Positions 27,764 through 39,960 of a stretch of 64,000 bases of DNA are shown piece after piece. The notes below the pieces were generated by a model that ran no database searches, was not told the origin of the DNA, and saw only the letters and a program-made list of their open reading frames with translations. The position numbers were made by a program, and so were the translations under genes. Each line of letters begins with the position of its first letter. The stretch's first letter is position 1. This stretch comes from Cyanophora paradoxa (Eukaryota; Glaucocystophyceae; Cyanophorales; Cyanophoraceae), in NCBI GenBank assembly GCA_004431415.1, contig QPMI01000633.1:79497-143496 (forward strand), read 5' to 3'.

Positions 27764-29353
27764 ATGGCGGACGCCGACGAGGAGGAGCTCTTCGTGGCAG
27801 TCGACTGCGAGACCACCGGCGTCGATCTGCGCAGGGACGCCATCGTCGAGCTCGCCGCCGTGCGCTTCGTCGGCGCTTTGCAGGCCGACAGCTTCCGCAC
27901 GTACGTCGCGCTCCCCGACGGCGTGGAGCTCCCCAAGGAGGCATCCGACGTGCACGGGATTACCCCGGAGCAGCTGCGCGGCGCCCCGTCCACCGGCGAG
28001 GCGTTGCGCGGCTTGCTCTTGTTCATCGGCGGCGCGCGCCACGTCGTCGGACACAACCTGCTCGCCTTCGACAAGCCCATGCTGGAGTCGAACGCGCGGC
28101 GGGCGGGGCTGGAGGCGCCCCTGCAGGAGGCGCTGGAGCGGTGGGCGGGCATCGACACGCTGCGCCTCGCGCGCGCGCGGCGGCCCGAGGACCCGGGCTT
28201 CAAGCTCGTGGACCTCTGCGCGCGCATCGGCATCCCCCTCACCAACGCGCACAGTGCGCCCTGCCATCGCGCCCCCTCCCGCCCGGCCCGGCCCCTCAGG
28301 CGGCCCCAGGCGCGCTGGACGACGCGCGCGCCTCTGGGCTCCTCCTCCTTGCCCTCCGCCAGCCGGGCGAGTCCCTCGCGTCCCTCGCCGACGCGTGTAT
28401 CCCCCGCGTGCTCGCCTCCATGCCCTGGGGTGCGTCCGCCGTGTCGCTCCCTCGCGCCGCCCCGGCCCCGGCCCCTCGAGCGGCTCGCGCCAGGCAAGCA
28501 CAAGGGGAAGTCTTTCGCCGACATCCCCCCCGACTACCTTGCGTGGCTCTCGGATCGGGTCCGCTGGCCGAACCCCTCCACCCCTCCACCCCCCCCCCCC
28601 CCCCCCCCGGCGCCCGGCCCCGCCCGCCCCCCCTGACGTACGAGGCGCGCGTTGCCGGTCGGCGTCAGACCACGGACGCGGACGTCAACCTCAGCGCGCG
28701 GCAGGCGCTCGCGGCCGCGCGCGAGTCCTCTGTCGTGCGCGCCCGCCCCCCTCCGGTTCCTCGCGGCCCCCGTTCCCGTCTTAGGAGCGCAGGCCGCGGC
28801 GCTCGAGGCGATGGCGAGGGGCCAGCGCTGGGTGCGCGTCTCCGGCCCGGACTACGTCGGAGAGGGCGCGCGGGCGGCGGCGACGACGCCGGAAGCGGGG
28901 GCGGAGGGGGAGGAGAAGGGCGAGCCGGGGGCGGGGCGGGGGCCCTCGGTCGGCCGGCCCGGCGCTGGGGCCCCCGCCCTCCCCGAGGGCCCCCTGTACC
29001 GCTCCTTCATGGGCGGCGCCCCCGCGCGCCCCGCCGCTGAGGCCGACCCCGCTCCACCCCGCCGCCTCCTCTGCACTCTCCCGGCCGCCACGGCCCTCTG
29101 CAGGCGCGCCCCGCCCCGCCCGCGGCCCCTCGCCGCCGCTACTCACCCTTGCGCGTGCGGCAGGGAACCGGCGCTCCACATGTGTACCCCGCCGCCGACC
29201 CTGAGGCCTCCCTGCCGCCCCGCACCCGCGGTGCCGCCCGGCTCTGGGCGGGAGGAGGCGGGCGCGGCGGTGCGCCCCAGGGCGAGGCTGCACCCCCTGC
29301 CCTACACACGGCTCGCGCGGCTCTTTAGGACGATGTGCCCTTGGATACGATGA
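27764..29353 (+). CDS. DEDDh 3-prime-5-prime exonuclease (DnaQ-like), multi-exon
   Basis: The ATG at 27,764 gives MADADEEELFVAVDCETTG. Exo I is the DxE of VDCETTG, Exo II is HNLLAFDKPML (about 28,058), and Exo III is AH-S-ALDDA, split by an intron that starts after 28,252 and ends at about 28,307. A later exon reads HKGKSFADIPPDYLAWL (about 28,500-28,550), a short domain often found at the end of such exonucleases. The last exon carries AAALEAMARGQRWVRVSGPD (about 28,795). The C-terminal part is Pro/Gly/Ala-rich and its exact end is uncertain. The protein should remove nucleotides from DNA or RNA 3-prime ends. Its cellular task is unknown. Confidence 0.75.
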
Positions 29354-29559
29354 GAACAGGACTTGGTGAGGTGCGCGATTGCTGCACTGGCTAGGGCCCG
29401 GGTCAGCGGCGCCCAGCCGCCCGGCGAGCGAAGAAGGCCCGTATGAGGGTCGACAGGAAGCGGTGCGAGTGCGCGTCGCACTGCGGGGCAGCGGGTAGCA
29501 ATGAGCGACGAAGGGGGCTACGGCGGGAAGGAGGGGTACCATGTCCGGGGCGACGAGCC

Positions 29560-31074
29560 GCTCCTGGAGGCCGGAGGCGGCCATGCGCTCGCCCTCGGGC
29601 CTAAACGGCGGCGGGGGTCAGCGAGGGGGCGACGGTCGGGGCGGGGCGGATGACCGACCGCCCGCGGAAGAAGCTCCGGTCCGGCCCGACGGCGAGCAGG
29701 CGGGCGCAGAGGGGGCACGCCCCGGGAGCTGGCGGCTGCGCGGCGGCGTCGGCGCGGGCGCGGGAGGGGAGCGCGAGGGGGGCGGGGCGGGCCTCGGGGC
29801 GGCCGGGGACGCGCCGGGCGAGCTGCTCCTGGGAGCGCCGGCCCTCCTCCTCCGTCAGGATGCCGTTCGCTGCCGGGCGCTCTCGGAAGGGCGCGGGGCG
29901 CTCGGAGAGGCGAGGGCACCGACGAGGGCGGGGAGGATGAGGTCGTTGACGTGCCCCGCAGCGAGCTCGGGGTGCCCCTGGAAGGTGAGGAGGCCGTCGC
30001 CGATGGCGAAGGCCTCGTTCCGGCACGAGGGGGACGAGGCGACGACGACCGCCCCGGAGCCCGGCGGCAGCTTCGCCACCTCGTCCCCGTGGCTCTCTGC
30101 GTCCCATCAGACCCAGCTCGCCCTCCCCCCCCAAGCGTGCCGGCGCGCGCCAAGGATGCGGATGCTGGACGGGACGGCGCCCCCCAGCGCCTCGACGGCC
30201 TCCTGGACGTACGGCAGGCGGTAGAAGCTGCAGCGCGGCTCGGAACTAGAGGCGCGCTTGGGGGCGGCGCGGAGCGCGCGGGGGCCCCCGCACTCTTCGT
30301 TGGGTTCGACGTTCTCTGCACCGAAGCAGAAGCCGGGCCCGCGGGCCGTGAGGCCGCCCAGCGCATGCGCGATGACCTGTCGGTCGTCCACGATCAGCCT
30401 CGAAGGCAGCGGCGTTGGCCGGGATAGATCATGTAGAGTGGCTTGCCTGGTGCCCGAAACAGACGCCGAGCAAGCGCGGGCCGTGCCCGTCGACGCGCCC
30501 GTCCAAGTACCGCCTGTAAAACTCCCGGATCCACTCGCGTAGGTTCGCGACCCAGACGGCCTCCGAGTACGCCGAGCTCGGGCTCCCGCTTATGACCTGC
30601 CGGCTTGCGTGTTAGGACGCGAGACATGCAGAACGGCTCAGGAGAAGCGTCTCACCACTCCTTCAAGCGCGCTAAGCGCGTCAGCCGTGGGGAGCTGCCC
30701 GTCAGGTGCCGAGAATACGATCTGGCCGCCGTCAGACAGCGAGCAGCGCTGACTGAGCCAAGTTCTCAGCCAACACGCGCGCAGCGCTAGCGACTCACGT
30801 ATTCGTCACCACTCCAGCGCTCAGTCGTCGGATCGTGCGGGTACTCCTCGGGATCGCTGCCGTCCGACGCGGGCTTGCAGGCTGAAGACTGGACAAGCTC
30901 GAGGAGTGCCGGATCGACCTCGCGCGCGCTGGGTGCGCGGATGCGGAACTCTCTGGCGTCCGATATCAAGCACGCGTAGACAACAGCCGACCGTTTCCAC
31001 TTGCTCGCATTTGCACAGCTTATGACCGCTATGCGAAGCCCCCGTCCGCTGCCTGCAGGCCCGGAAGGCGCCAT
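29560..31074 (-). CDS. Class I glutamine amidotransferase-like protein, multi-exon (ends approximate)
   Basis: Minus-strand exons: LRIAVISCANASKW (about 31,040), IVFSAPDGQLPTADALSALE (about 30,670-30,730), then VISGSPSSAYSEAVWVANLR followed by LLGVCFGHQA (about 30,450-30,590), then VIAHALGGLTARGPG (about 30,345-30,390), and LPPGSGAVVVASSPSCRNEA with LLTFQGHPELAAGHV (about 29,945-30,075). CFGHQ holds the nucleophilic Cys, and GHPE the catalytic His and Glu. The layout is that of the stand-alone GATase1 family related to the GMP synthase glutaminase, which acts on gamma-glutamyl substrates. The protein after the GHPE exon is not resolved. It converges on the exonuclease gene. Confidence 0.75.
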
Positions 31075-31610
31075 TCGTGCTTCGGGGCCCTTTCCGCTGC
31101 CTAGGCCTGCGCCAAGCCTCGCCCGCTGGAGGCCGCTGCCGACGCGTACGCGTGCAATATCTCTCGCGACACAGCGCGGCCGCAGACGCAAGAAGCTTTA
31201 GGCCGACGTTTCTTGCGCACGTCGACGTTCGCGGCGGCGGAGACGCTGCTTCAAAGCTCCAGATTTTGCGCCAGAGAGCTCGCTAGCGCTAGCGCTATAA
31301 CCCTTCGCCGAATGCGACACGCGGACACGTACCCCTTAGGCCGTCCTTCTGACTCCTTCACGGTGCCTGCTGCGCATGCTAGCTGTTGGCCAGTGCTACG
31401 CTGCGCAAGCGCCTGTCGGCCCATTGAAGCAGTCAAGCCTTGGTTGCTAGCTCTAACGTCCCAGTTGAACAGCCCGCCCCCCCCCCCTCCCCTCCCCCCC
31501 CTCCCCCCCCCCCCCCGGCGCCCCCTCGTGCCATCGGCCGAGCTGAAAAGGCTTCCTCGTGCAACAGACGAAAGGACCCCTGCTGTACAAGGCGGTGGGG
31601 GGCCCGCCGC
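31075..31610. other. Intergenic host DNA
   Basis: The stretch between the GATase start and the 3-prime end of the ODAD3-like gene has no gene I can support. It includes a C-rich tract (31,470-31,520). Confidence 0.4.
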
Positions 31611-33679
31611 TCAGACGCGCTTGCTGACGGTGGTGGTCCGCGCAATGCCGCCCTTGTTCGAGAGGGTCGCGTCCTCGCTCGGGGTCTCCCGCCCGCCGCT
31701 GCCAGCCCGCGCCGTGGCGCCGGCGGGGGCGGAGCCGGGGGGCGCGGGGGCGGCGTTGGCGGCGGCGCGCTTCTTCCTCTTGGTCTTCTTGGTGGCCTTC
31801 TCGAGCATCATGGAGGCGAGGCGCTTCATCTGGTCCCGGTCCGGCACGTCCTCCTCCGCGTCCTCGTCCCCCTCGTCGTCCGACAGCTCCTCCTGCGCCG
31901 CCCCCGCGCGTCAGAGCGGCCGCCGTGGCGTCGCGAGGCGAGGCGCCGGGCGCGGCTCGCCTGCGTCCGGTCGGGGAGCTTGACGCGGATGTTGTTCTCC
32001 TGGCGCGCGAGGTCCTCACCGCCCTGCGCCAGCGCGACGTGCCTGCCCGACTTGGTGTACTGCTCCTTCTCCTTCTCGGGGTCAATCTTGAGCACGTCCA
32101 TCAAATGCATCAGCTTCTTCTCGCAGTGCTGCAGCACCGGCACCACCGTATCGTCCGACATCGGCACCTGCGCGCCCCCGCACTCGGCGGCCGCCCCAGC
32201 GACGGGAGTGCCCCGCAGGGCGGGGCGGCGCGGACCGGCGGCTCGTCGATCTTGACGCCGTCGAGCTTGTCGCCAAGGTGGGCGATGCCCGCCTTCACGT
32301 TGATCAGGATCTTCGCGATGCGCTCGTACCTGCGCGGCGGGCGCCGCTCAGGCACGACGGGCGGGGCGGGGGCGGGGCGGGGCAGGGGCGGGGCGCACTT
32401 CTGGCGGTTGCGCTCGCACTTGGCGTTGGAGGTGGTGAGGTGCGACTCGAACTGGTCGACGACGGTGCGGCTGCCGAAGTTGCCGGCGCCGCTGTACTTG
32501 ACCTCCTCGACCTTGGCCTTGAGCGCGTTCTTTTCCTCGTTGAGCGCGTCGATGCGCTTCTGGGCGTCCTTCGTCATCTCGATGAGGTTGTTGTGCGTGT
32601 CCTCCTGCGTCAGGAACTTCTGGATGACCTCGTTCACGTCGCCCACGCCCGTCGCGTCCTTGATCTTCCGGAACGCCTCCTCGAAGGTCGTGATCCGCTC
32701 CGCCTCCTCCTCCAGCTTCTGCTCGTTCATCGCGTGGTGGAAGACGTTCGTCACGACGCTCTTCTTCAGCGCCCGCTCGCCCTCCTCGCCCAGGTCGCCC
32801 GCCGCCTCCGCCTGGATCTCCCGCCGCATCTTCTCCCGCTTCTCCAGCCGCTGCGCCATCTCCATCTTCTGCTGCACCACCGCCCGCCGCTCCGCCAGCT
32901 CCTTTTCCCTCTGTTTCCTCTCATCCGCTATCTGCTGCTCCAGCTTCGCTAGCTCCGCCTGCGGGCGCGTGGTGCGTCGGCTCCTGTGCATGCAGGAAGG
33001 CGGACTGGGGTGCGCGTCCCCGCGTACCTTGGCAACTTCCTTGGCGTGGTTGGCGTCGTGCGACATGAGCATGAGCTCCTCCAGATCGTGCTCCTTCGCC
33101 TTCAGCGTGCGCTCGATCGCTTGGAGCTGGTTGTCGAAGCCAATGCGCTCCTCCTGCTCGAGCGAGGGGGGCTGATCAGCGTGCGCTGAAGCGGGGCAAG
33201 GGCGGGGCGCCGACCTTCAGTCGCTTCACAATCTGCTCGTAGGTTTTGCGGATGCTCTGTGCCTCATTGTACTTGATCATGGCCTTGTCCAGGCGATTCT
33301 CTAGTGTTCTTATTTGCTGTGGCGCCCGGCGTTAGACACAAGTGCAGAGGTTGAGCGGCAGGCCAGCTAAGACGCACCCGTGTGAGCGGCGAGTCCTCTG
33401 AGTTTGGCCTAATGGACTCCCGCTCCAGGTCCTTGAGCTTATCGGTCATCGCCTTGACCTCCTTCTCCTTGGCTAGTGCGCCATGCCGCAGGTCGTCGTA
33501 CTCCTTGCGAAGCTTGACGACCTGGTCTTCTAGCTTAATAGTCTCTCCTTCCAGGCCCTCGGATCCGCCGCCCATCTCGGGCTGCGGAGGCGCCACGCAT
33601 CAGCAAGCGGCAGCATAGCTAGGCGCAAGGCGGCCACCTTCTGGCTCACGACGAGCGCCCCGGCGCTCTTCGTCGTCAT
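31611..33679 (-). CDS. ODAD3: Outer dynein arm docking complex coiled-coil protein, ODAD3/CCDC151-like, multi-exon
   Basis: Long coiled-coil exons on the minus strand: MTTKSAGALVVSQKVAALRL at 33,679, IKLEDQVVKLRKEYDDLRHG (about 33,500), NRLDKAMIKYNEAQSIRKTY (about 33,260), ERIGFDNQLQAIERTLKAKE (about 33,120), ELAKLEQQIADERKQREKEL (about 32,940), then FRKIKDATGVGDVNEVIQKF (about 32,650) and VEEVKYSGAGNFGSRTVVDQ (about 32,480), and KILINVKAGIAHLGDKLDGV (about 32,280). The ATGV-D-NEV and KYSG blocks are characteristic of CCDC151/ODAD3, which docks outer dynein arms on axonemal doublets; CCDC114/CCDC63 are related alternatives. The C-terminus is lysine-rich and ends at the TGA at 31,611-31,613. 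The gene is divergent from the ZMYND12-like gene. Confidence 0.75.
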
Positions 33680-34044
33680 CTTGCTGCTTGCTGGGCGCCG
33701 CCGGGCGCAGCAAAAGCTCTGGTTGGAAAATAGGTTTCTGACTGGGGTACGCAAATCACGCAAGCGATCCAAACTTGAGCCGGCGATCCGCAGCAGACGC
33801 GAAGATGACACTCAGCGCGCTAAGGTTCGCAGCCGCCGCCAGCTCCTTCTCCCGCCTACCGCCGCCCGTGCTCTGCGCTCACCGGCCGCGCCTGCCCGCA
33901 GCACTCCGAAGGTGCCCCAGCCCCGCCTCGACGCCTTAGTGTGCACTCGATATCGGAGATGGGCTCTGACCGCCGCGGCGGACACGGCATTCGACGGCAG
34001 CTAACAGCTGCGCCGAGCTAACGAGCTAACACCTGCCCCCTCAG
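33680..34044. promoter_or_regulatory. Shared upstream region of two divergent cilium genes
   Basis: About 365 bases lie between the ODAD3-like ATG (33,679) and the first recognised exon of the ZMYND12-like gene. It may hold a bidirectional promoter and the first, unrecognised exon of the latter. I see no clear motif. Confidence 0.4.
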
Positions 34045-35985
34045 GGAGTGAAGTACGAGTGCGAAGTGTGCGGGAGGCAGGCCATGGTGCAATGCCAGAT
34101 GTGCAGAGTGACGTACTACTGGTTCGCGGCGCCAGGACGCGTCGGCTAGGCGTCCGCTTGGCTCACTCGAGCGTGCAGCAACAAAGACCACCAGCGGCTG
34201 GACTGGGAGGGCATCCACGAGAAGATATGTCAGCTGCTGATCCCGCTACGAACGCCGCCGCTCATCATCGGGAGCGAGGAGGAGCGCATTCGGCGGCAGA
34301 TCTCCATCCAGATGCACCAGGCGCGCCGCGCCGCGCCGCGCGCCCCCGGGCCGCCCCTGACGCGGCGTGGGCAGCGGGCGATGATCGAGATGACGCGGGC
34401 CGAGTCCATCAAGTTCCTGGCGCACGAGAAGTTCGAGCTGGCTATCCCGGCAGCCATCCAGGCGCCCGCCGCCGGCCCCGCTGAGCGCCCCGCGCCGCGC
34501 TGAGCGGCTGGGGCGGGGCAGGCGCTGAGGCTGTCGGTGGACGTGTACGGCGCGGGGGCCATCGAGCTCGTCCCCGCCTACCTGCTCCTCGCGGAGGCCA
34601 ACCTCGGTGCGCCCCCGCCCCCCGCTCTTCGGCGCCGCCGCGGCCGCTGAGGGCGCCGCAGGCCTGCAACGGTACAAGCAGGCCGAGGAGTACCTCTCCC
34701 TGGCCAACTGGAGCATAGTGAAGAACCCGGGTGCGCGCTGTGCTCGCGCCCCGCCGCTTCGCGCGGCGCCCCGCGCTGACGGGGAGCCCCACGGGGGGCG
34801 GCAGACTGCTCGCACGCCGTCCGGTCGCAGCTGCACAGGAACTTCGGCAAGCTGTACGCCTCGCAGGTTCGAGCCCGATCCGGCCGGGCCGCACGGCGCT
34901 CGGCGCTCCGGCGGGGGCGGGGGCGTGAGGCGTGCGGGGGCGCAGGGGAAGGGCGACGACGCGCTGAAGCAGCTCGCCCACGACGTGCGCCTGCCCGCCC
35001 CCCAGGCCCCCTTGTTGCTCACCCTCCACCCCCCCTTCGCCCCAGGTCTACTACTCGAGCCTCATGTTCGGGCCGGAGCACGGTGCGGGGCGTGCGGGCG
35101 GCGCGGGGCCCGGCGGCGGGGCGCGGGCGGCTGAGCGGGGCCCCTGGGCGGGCGGGGCCGGCAGTGGTGACGGCGGGCGGGCTCTTCCAGATGGCGCAGG
35201 TCTTCATGCAGCAGGAGCGCAGCGAGGAGGGCCACGCCGTCTTCGACAAGGCCCGCCCGCCCCGCCCCGCCCGCCCCCGCCCCGCCCGCCCGCCCCTGAC
35301 GCGCACGGGCCGGCGCAGGTGCACAGCGTCTGGCACAGGCACGTCCACGCGCTCCTCAACCCCGCCACCGTCGCCCCCGACGCCGCCCCCGCCGAGCCCC
35401 TCAGTGCGCGCCTGTCCCCCCCCCTCCCCCCCCCCTCGTCCGGGCGGGGCGGGAGCGGGGCGGGGCGGGAGCTGACGGCGGCGGCGCGCGCAGGCGAGTC
35501 GCAGGTGACCGAGGGCATCGAGATGCTCAACAAGATCCAGAAGGTGCGGGCAGAGGGGGGCGCGGTCGGGCCCGGCTCGAGGCGCCCGCCCCGCGCAGGT
35601 CCGGGAAGACACGATGGGCACAGAGCACGCCACCGTCGGCGAGGCGCGCTTCCCCCCAACTCCCCCACCGACCCCGGGGCCGGGGGGCCCGGCCGCTGAC
35701 AGAGGCGCAGATCGCGTACACGGTGGGCCTCCTGTGGGAGTACATGGGCGACAAGGAGCGCGCCCTGGAGCTCTACTCCCGCGTGCGCCCCCCGCCCGGC
35801 CCCGGCCCCGCGCGCCCCCCGCCCGCCCCTCACGCGCCCTCTCTCCCCGGCAGGCGCTGCGGATATACCAGGAGCAGCTGGGGCTGGAGGCGGCGCAGAC
35901 GCTGGACCTGCGGCGGGCGATCACGCGGCTCACGGGGCAGGACCCCATCGCCCGCCAGGCCATGTCCGGCGGCATCCTCGGCTAG
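34045..35985 (+). CDS. ZMYND12: ZMYND12-like axonemal protein (MYND zinc finger + TPR), multi-exon
   Basis: The first recognised exon reads VKYECEVCGRQAMVQCQMCR and, after a short intron, CSNKDHQRLDWEGIHEKICQ then LLIPLRTPPLIIGSEEERIR. This is a MYND finger with the signature IHEKICQLLIPLRT of ZMYND12. TPR-like exons follow: ELVPAYLLLAEANL (about 34,565), QAEEYLSLANWSIVKN (about 34,680), HAVRSQLHRNFGKLYASQ (34,815), YYSSLMFGPEH (35,048), GGLFQMAQVFMQQERSEEGH (35,180), YTVGLLWEYMGDKERALELY (35,715) and LRIYQEQLGLEAAQTLDLRR, with the stop TAG at 35,983-35,985. Introns are about 50-90 bases. ZMYND12 works with TTC29 on inner dynein arms. The true start codon is not identified, since the first exon begins at an acceptor (CAG before GGAGTG). 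Confidence 0.85.
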
Positions 35986-38886
35986 ACCCCCCTGCCCCGG
36001 GCCCCCCCTCTCCCCCCCGCCTTCCATCCTGCTCCCAACACACCGGTCGCCTTCCCCGCCCCCACCCCCTCCCCCGCACCCGCCCCGTCCCCTCCCCCTC
36101 CCGTCCCTTTGCGCCGTCAATCTCCATTGGACTCTCGTCGGGGTCGACCGCGATCGCCACAGCGCAGATCATCGCACCGCGCGTGCCTTCCGTGCTGCGC
36201 TCCGTGCGCTCAACGTCTCTGGGGCGGCGCCACGGTGGGGGGGCGGGGGGGGGGCACCCCGTGACGTTCTAGCCCTGAGGTGAGCCTCTGGCTCGTCGAA
36301 TTAGTGACGTCGACGGTGCCTGTCGCATCGCAATTACTCGCAGGCTTAAGCAGCAGGAGCAGGCGCAGAGCTTGAGCTCGAGCATCGGCTCGGGCCTGCA
36401 AAAGCAGAGCTCCCCCAGTGGTGCCGCGGGGCCGCGGCTCTACTGGAAGGGAGAGAGGGGGACTCGGGAGGGGGCAACTGGCACTGGCCATGGCCAGTCC
36501 CATGCATACCGCCAGTGTACATCATGGCATGTCGGTGATTATCGGATAAATGCCTGAAATGATCATGACCTTTACTAGCCAGTAAAGGCTTTCAAGTTTA
36601 AACTTGAAAGGCTTCGATTCTAGGCTTCATTCGCAACTCAAGTTCGTTGGTTAGCAAACAAGGCTTGCAAGGCTTCAACTTTGGCAAGGCTTGAAAAAGA
36701 CAAGCGCAGCACTGCGGCCGGGCCCCGGCGGCAGTTCGCCAATTCGTGCATTTTCCCGTGCGCATGCTACCTGTCGGATAGGAAGTATTCCCACCCGATT
36801 GGGCGCCCGCGCGGTCCAGCGCGGGGCCGGCTCCCTGTGCTGGAGCAGCTGTGGATGCAGGCTGGTGTATTCTCTGTGTACCCGGAAGACTACTGACACT
36901 GTACCCCTAGGACAGGTAGAGGCAGGCCGGCGTAGGCTACCGCGAGGTAAACCTACAGGAAGAGAGACTATGCTAAGGCACTCGGACAGCGTCAGGCACC
37001 AACTAGCTCTAGTCACTAAGTCACCGCAAGGCCAGGGAATCGCGCCATGCGACAACTCCTCTTCCGCTGACGTCGCGTCCGCGCGACGTAGCCAGTCAAA
37101 CCGCGACTCGAGTCGGCATAACCGCAAGAGGGCGTCCCCAACACCGCCAATGGGTGCGCCGCTCGAGGGCACCGACAGGCCCCAAGACGAGGAACCTGAG
37201 CCACAGCCCGGGGGGCAGGAATGCAGACAGCTGCAGGCCAGGTAGAAGGCCAGGTAGATCCCGTCCAGGTCGATCCCGTCCAGGTCGTCCAGGTCGAGTG
37301 CGGGGCAAGGCAGGGTGAGGATGAGCATGCATATGCATGCGTGCGATAAAGCTCGAAATGGCTGAAAAGCATAAAAACCGCAGAAAGTGACACTGGCCCG
37401 AAACTCGCTCCGTACGGCGAGCACCGCAGGAGAGGGGCACGGATGGGAAGTTTCACCGCCTCGGAAGAAAACAACGAGGAGGTATCCGGGCCACCCATCA
37501 GGCCCAACGAAAGAGCGGGGCACGATAGAGTGAGCCGCCGACTACACGCCTTTCTGGGGCCGTGCACCAACGAAGCCCCACTCTACCACTCCTCTGAGCT
37601 CTAGGGCCCACGCTCCAGAAAAGGGAACGAAAGTCGTCAAGGAGCCAACACGCCACCGACCCACACTTGGCCCGACAAGACAGCGCAAGTGTGATCGGCC
37701 GGCGTCTCCAAGAGAGGACAAGGCTGAGGCAAAGCTGGCAAAGAAATCTGCCCCCGCACCACATCTCACCACGATCACAGCGTCGCCCTCGGCATCCCCT
37801 CCTGGGATCCTCGGCGCCGACAGTAGGGGCGAAGTATGGGTTTTGTTCAGGATGGTTGGTAGAGGTTCGCGCGTACTCCGAGTACTCCAGTCCTCCGTCT
37901 TGACTCGCGATTGTTGACTTGAGCCTCCGATCTCGATCCAAGGGCGGCCAATTGTCGAGCGGCGGCCGAGGCCACGGGTGCACGCTCAGACAGCCGACCC
38001 TTGAGCCGCGCGGCGGTTAAGGGTAGCAACGTTAACGCTTCAACGATATCGATCCCGTGACTTCACGCGCGCTAGCGTCAACGTTCCCATAGGGAATTGC
38101 GTAGGAAGCGCAGGAAGCGTAGGGAATGCATATATCTATGGCCTTGGACGAGATGGGGCGAGGACCCGAGACCGAGCCCTCGTTCTCGCGGTGTGCATGG
38201 CAGCGCTTGCGCTAGCGCTAGCGCTCGGCTGCTGGCGATGAAGCCAGACGACGATGCTCAAGCTGGACGCGGCCATCGTCAAGACATGGCACGCGTGCTG
38301 GCCGCGAAACCCATCGGTCGTTCCTTAGGCCTGGTCTTCCTGTGATCTGGCTCTAGCCAGGCTCGTTGGCGAGCTTGGCGGACCATGATCGCAGGAAGGG
38401 CCGGGGTGCTGCAGCGATCCGTGAGACTGCATGTTCACGGTGCCGAGACCCTCGAGATATTGGGAGTCCTGTTTGCGCGTGGCCGCATCGTTACACGGCA
38501 TGCAGTCGGCCGCTGAGATCCGATTCCGTTCCTTAGAATGCCGCATCAGTGAGTAGTGAGAACGGTGCACTGGCCGTAGCTGGGCTCTCAAGCTCTGTCG
38601 AAACAGCACTTGCCAGTCCGTTCCGGACACGGTCACCGGCAGTGCGCGTAACAACAGGGCCTGAGGGCCGTCAGCCCCAGTAGCACCGCCACCGATGGGT
38701 TTCTGAGGCGGAGGGTGGTTCGCCAAGGGCGAGACCCGGATCCCGGCAAGCCGCCGTGTGAGAAGGCCTCAGGGCGGTTGCAGTTTGGCTAGGTTCAGTC
38801 GATGTCGCTCAGCCTACGGACGGCAGCTCCAATCCGTAGCCGGCGCGACCGTGCATGCACGCTCGAGTCTGACTCAGTGATCCCGA

Positions 38887-39080
38887 CTCCTCTTCCGCTG
38901 AAGAGGGAAAGTCGGGGCGTGCCATGGTGGCAGGCACGCGCCAATCGGGGAGGTGCTCTGGCGTCTGGCCAGGGGGCAGCCTTCTGCTGGGGCGCCGGTG
39001 TACGTACTCCTCTTCCGCTGAAGAGCGGAAGCGGGTGTCTGTGCACGTACACGTACTCCTCTTCCGCTGAAGAGCGGAAG
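38887..39080. repeat. Three copies of a short palindromic repeat
   Basis: CTCCTCTTCCGCTGAAGAG followed by CGGAAG (GGAAAG in the first copy) occurs at 38,887, 39,007 and 39,056. The inner part CTTCCGCT-GAAG-AGCGGAAG is an inverted repeat with 8-base arms. The third copy follows the second after 24 bases. Confidence 0.8.
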
Positions 39081-39748
39081 CCGTAGCACAGCGAACTGCT
39101 CTCGATACCACTCCCCCTTCGGTGAAGCACCGTCCCCGGTGCTCCACCTTCGAGGTTTCATTTGAATTTGCGAAAACTCTGGCCCTCTGGAGCCACGAGG
39201 GTCCGTGCACGTGAATGGATCGGGGCGGAGTGATTCGCCGAAGAAATTCGCGAATGCAGCTCGAAAGTACGGTGCCATGGCGTGGCAATGCACAACCATG
39301 ACCGTCTCTCTTTCCCGATCGCGAGCTGCAGCTGCTTTCTTCTCGATCCAAGCTCGCGTGACCCACGGATACGGGGTCTTCGGTTTGAATTGGGCCCAGG
39401 GCGTGGCCGATCGCGATTGCGGAGGCCGGTTACGTATATGTATATGTATACGTAAACACCAGGCGCATCGAAGGGCTCGTCGTTTCGCCAAGTTGCGATT
39501 AAATCGAGTGCCGCTCTGTCGGGCTCGAACACGGCGAGCGTCGAGCTCGAGGGGATCGAGGCTTGAGCGTACGTACGTCAGTCAAGCTTTCGGAACACGG
39601 CTTAAAAGCTTTGCATAGCATAGCGCTTGCAATCGGCTGCATGTGCCAGTGTGACTGCGGCTTGTGGCGTTGGTCATGACTGTGCCAGCGACAGCGCTTC
39701 CACGTTTCGCGGCTGCGGGCTAGGCGTCGCGGGCTAAACCTTCCGGGG

Positions 39749-39960
39749 CGCGCCACTGCCGGGGATAAGATCCTGGGTCGCCGCCGTCGGGTGCGAAATC
39801 GATAACTGTATCGAGTTCGGTCCCACGCTTATTTGTGTGCGCAAATGGCCGAGCTGCGGGGCAGAATTTAAGGTCCGCCGCGCCACTGCCGGGAATAAGA
39901 TCCCGGGCCGGCCGCAGGAGCGAAATCGCTCAGTAGTGTATCGAACTCAAGGATCACGTG
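39749..39960 (+). repeat. Imperfect tandem duplication, about 125-base unit
   Basis: GCGCCACTGCCGGGGATAAG near 39,751 recurs near 39,878 as GCGCCACTGCCGGGAATAAG. Each is followed by GATCC-GGG, then GCGAAATCG, TATCGA and TC-CACG words in the same order. Confidence 0.7.

Noticed and set aside
34850-34890. tRNA T-loop-like GGTTCGAGCCC
   Set aside because: It lies at an intron donor of the ZMYND12-like gene and has no matching anticodon arm or acceptor stem.
36675-37523. Long minus-strand frame of 282 codons as a gene
   Set aside because: No motif, odd Cys/Ser/Arg composition, and equally long competing frames on the other strand.
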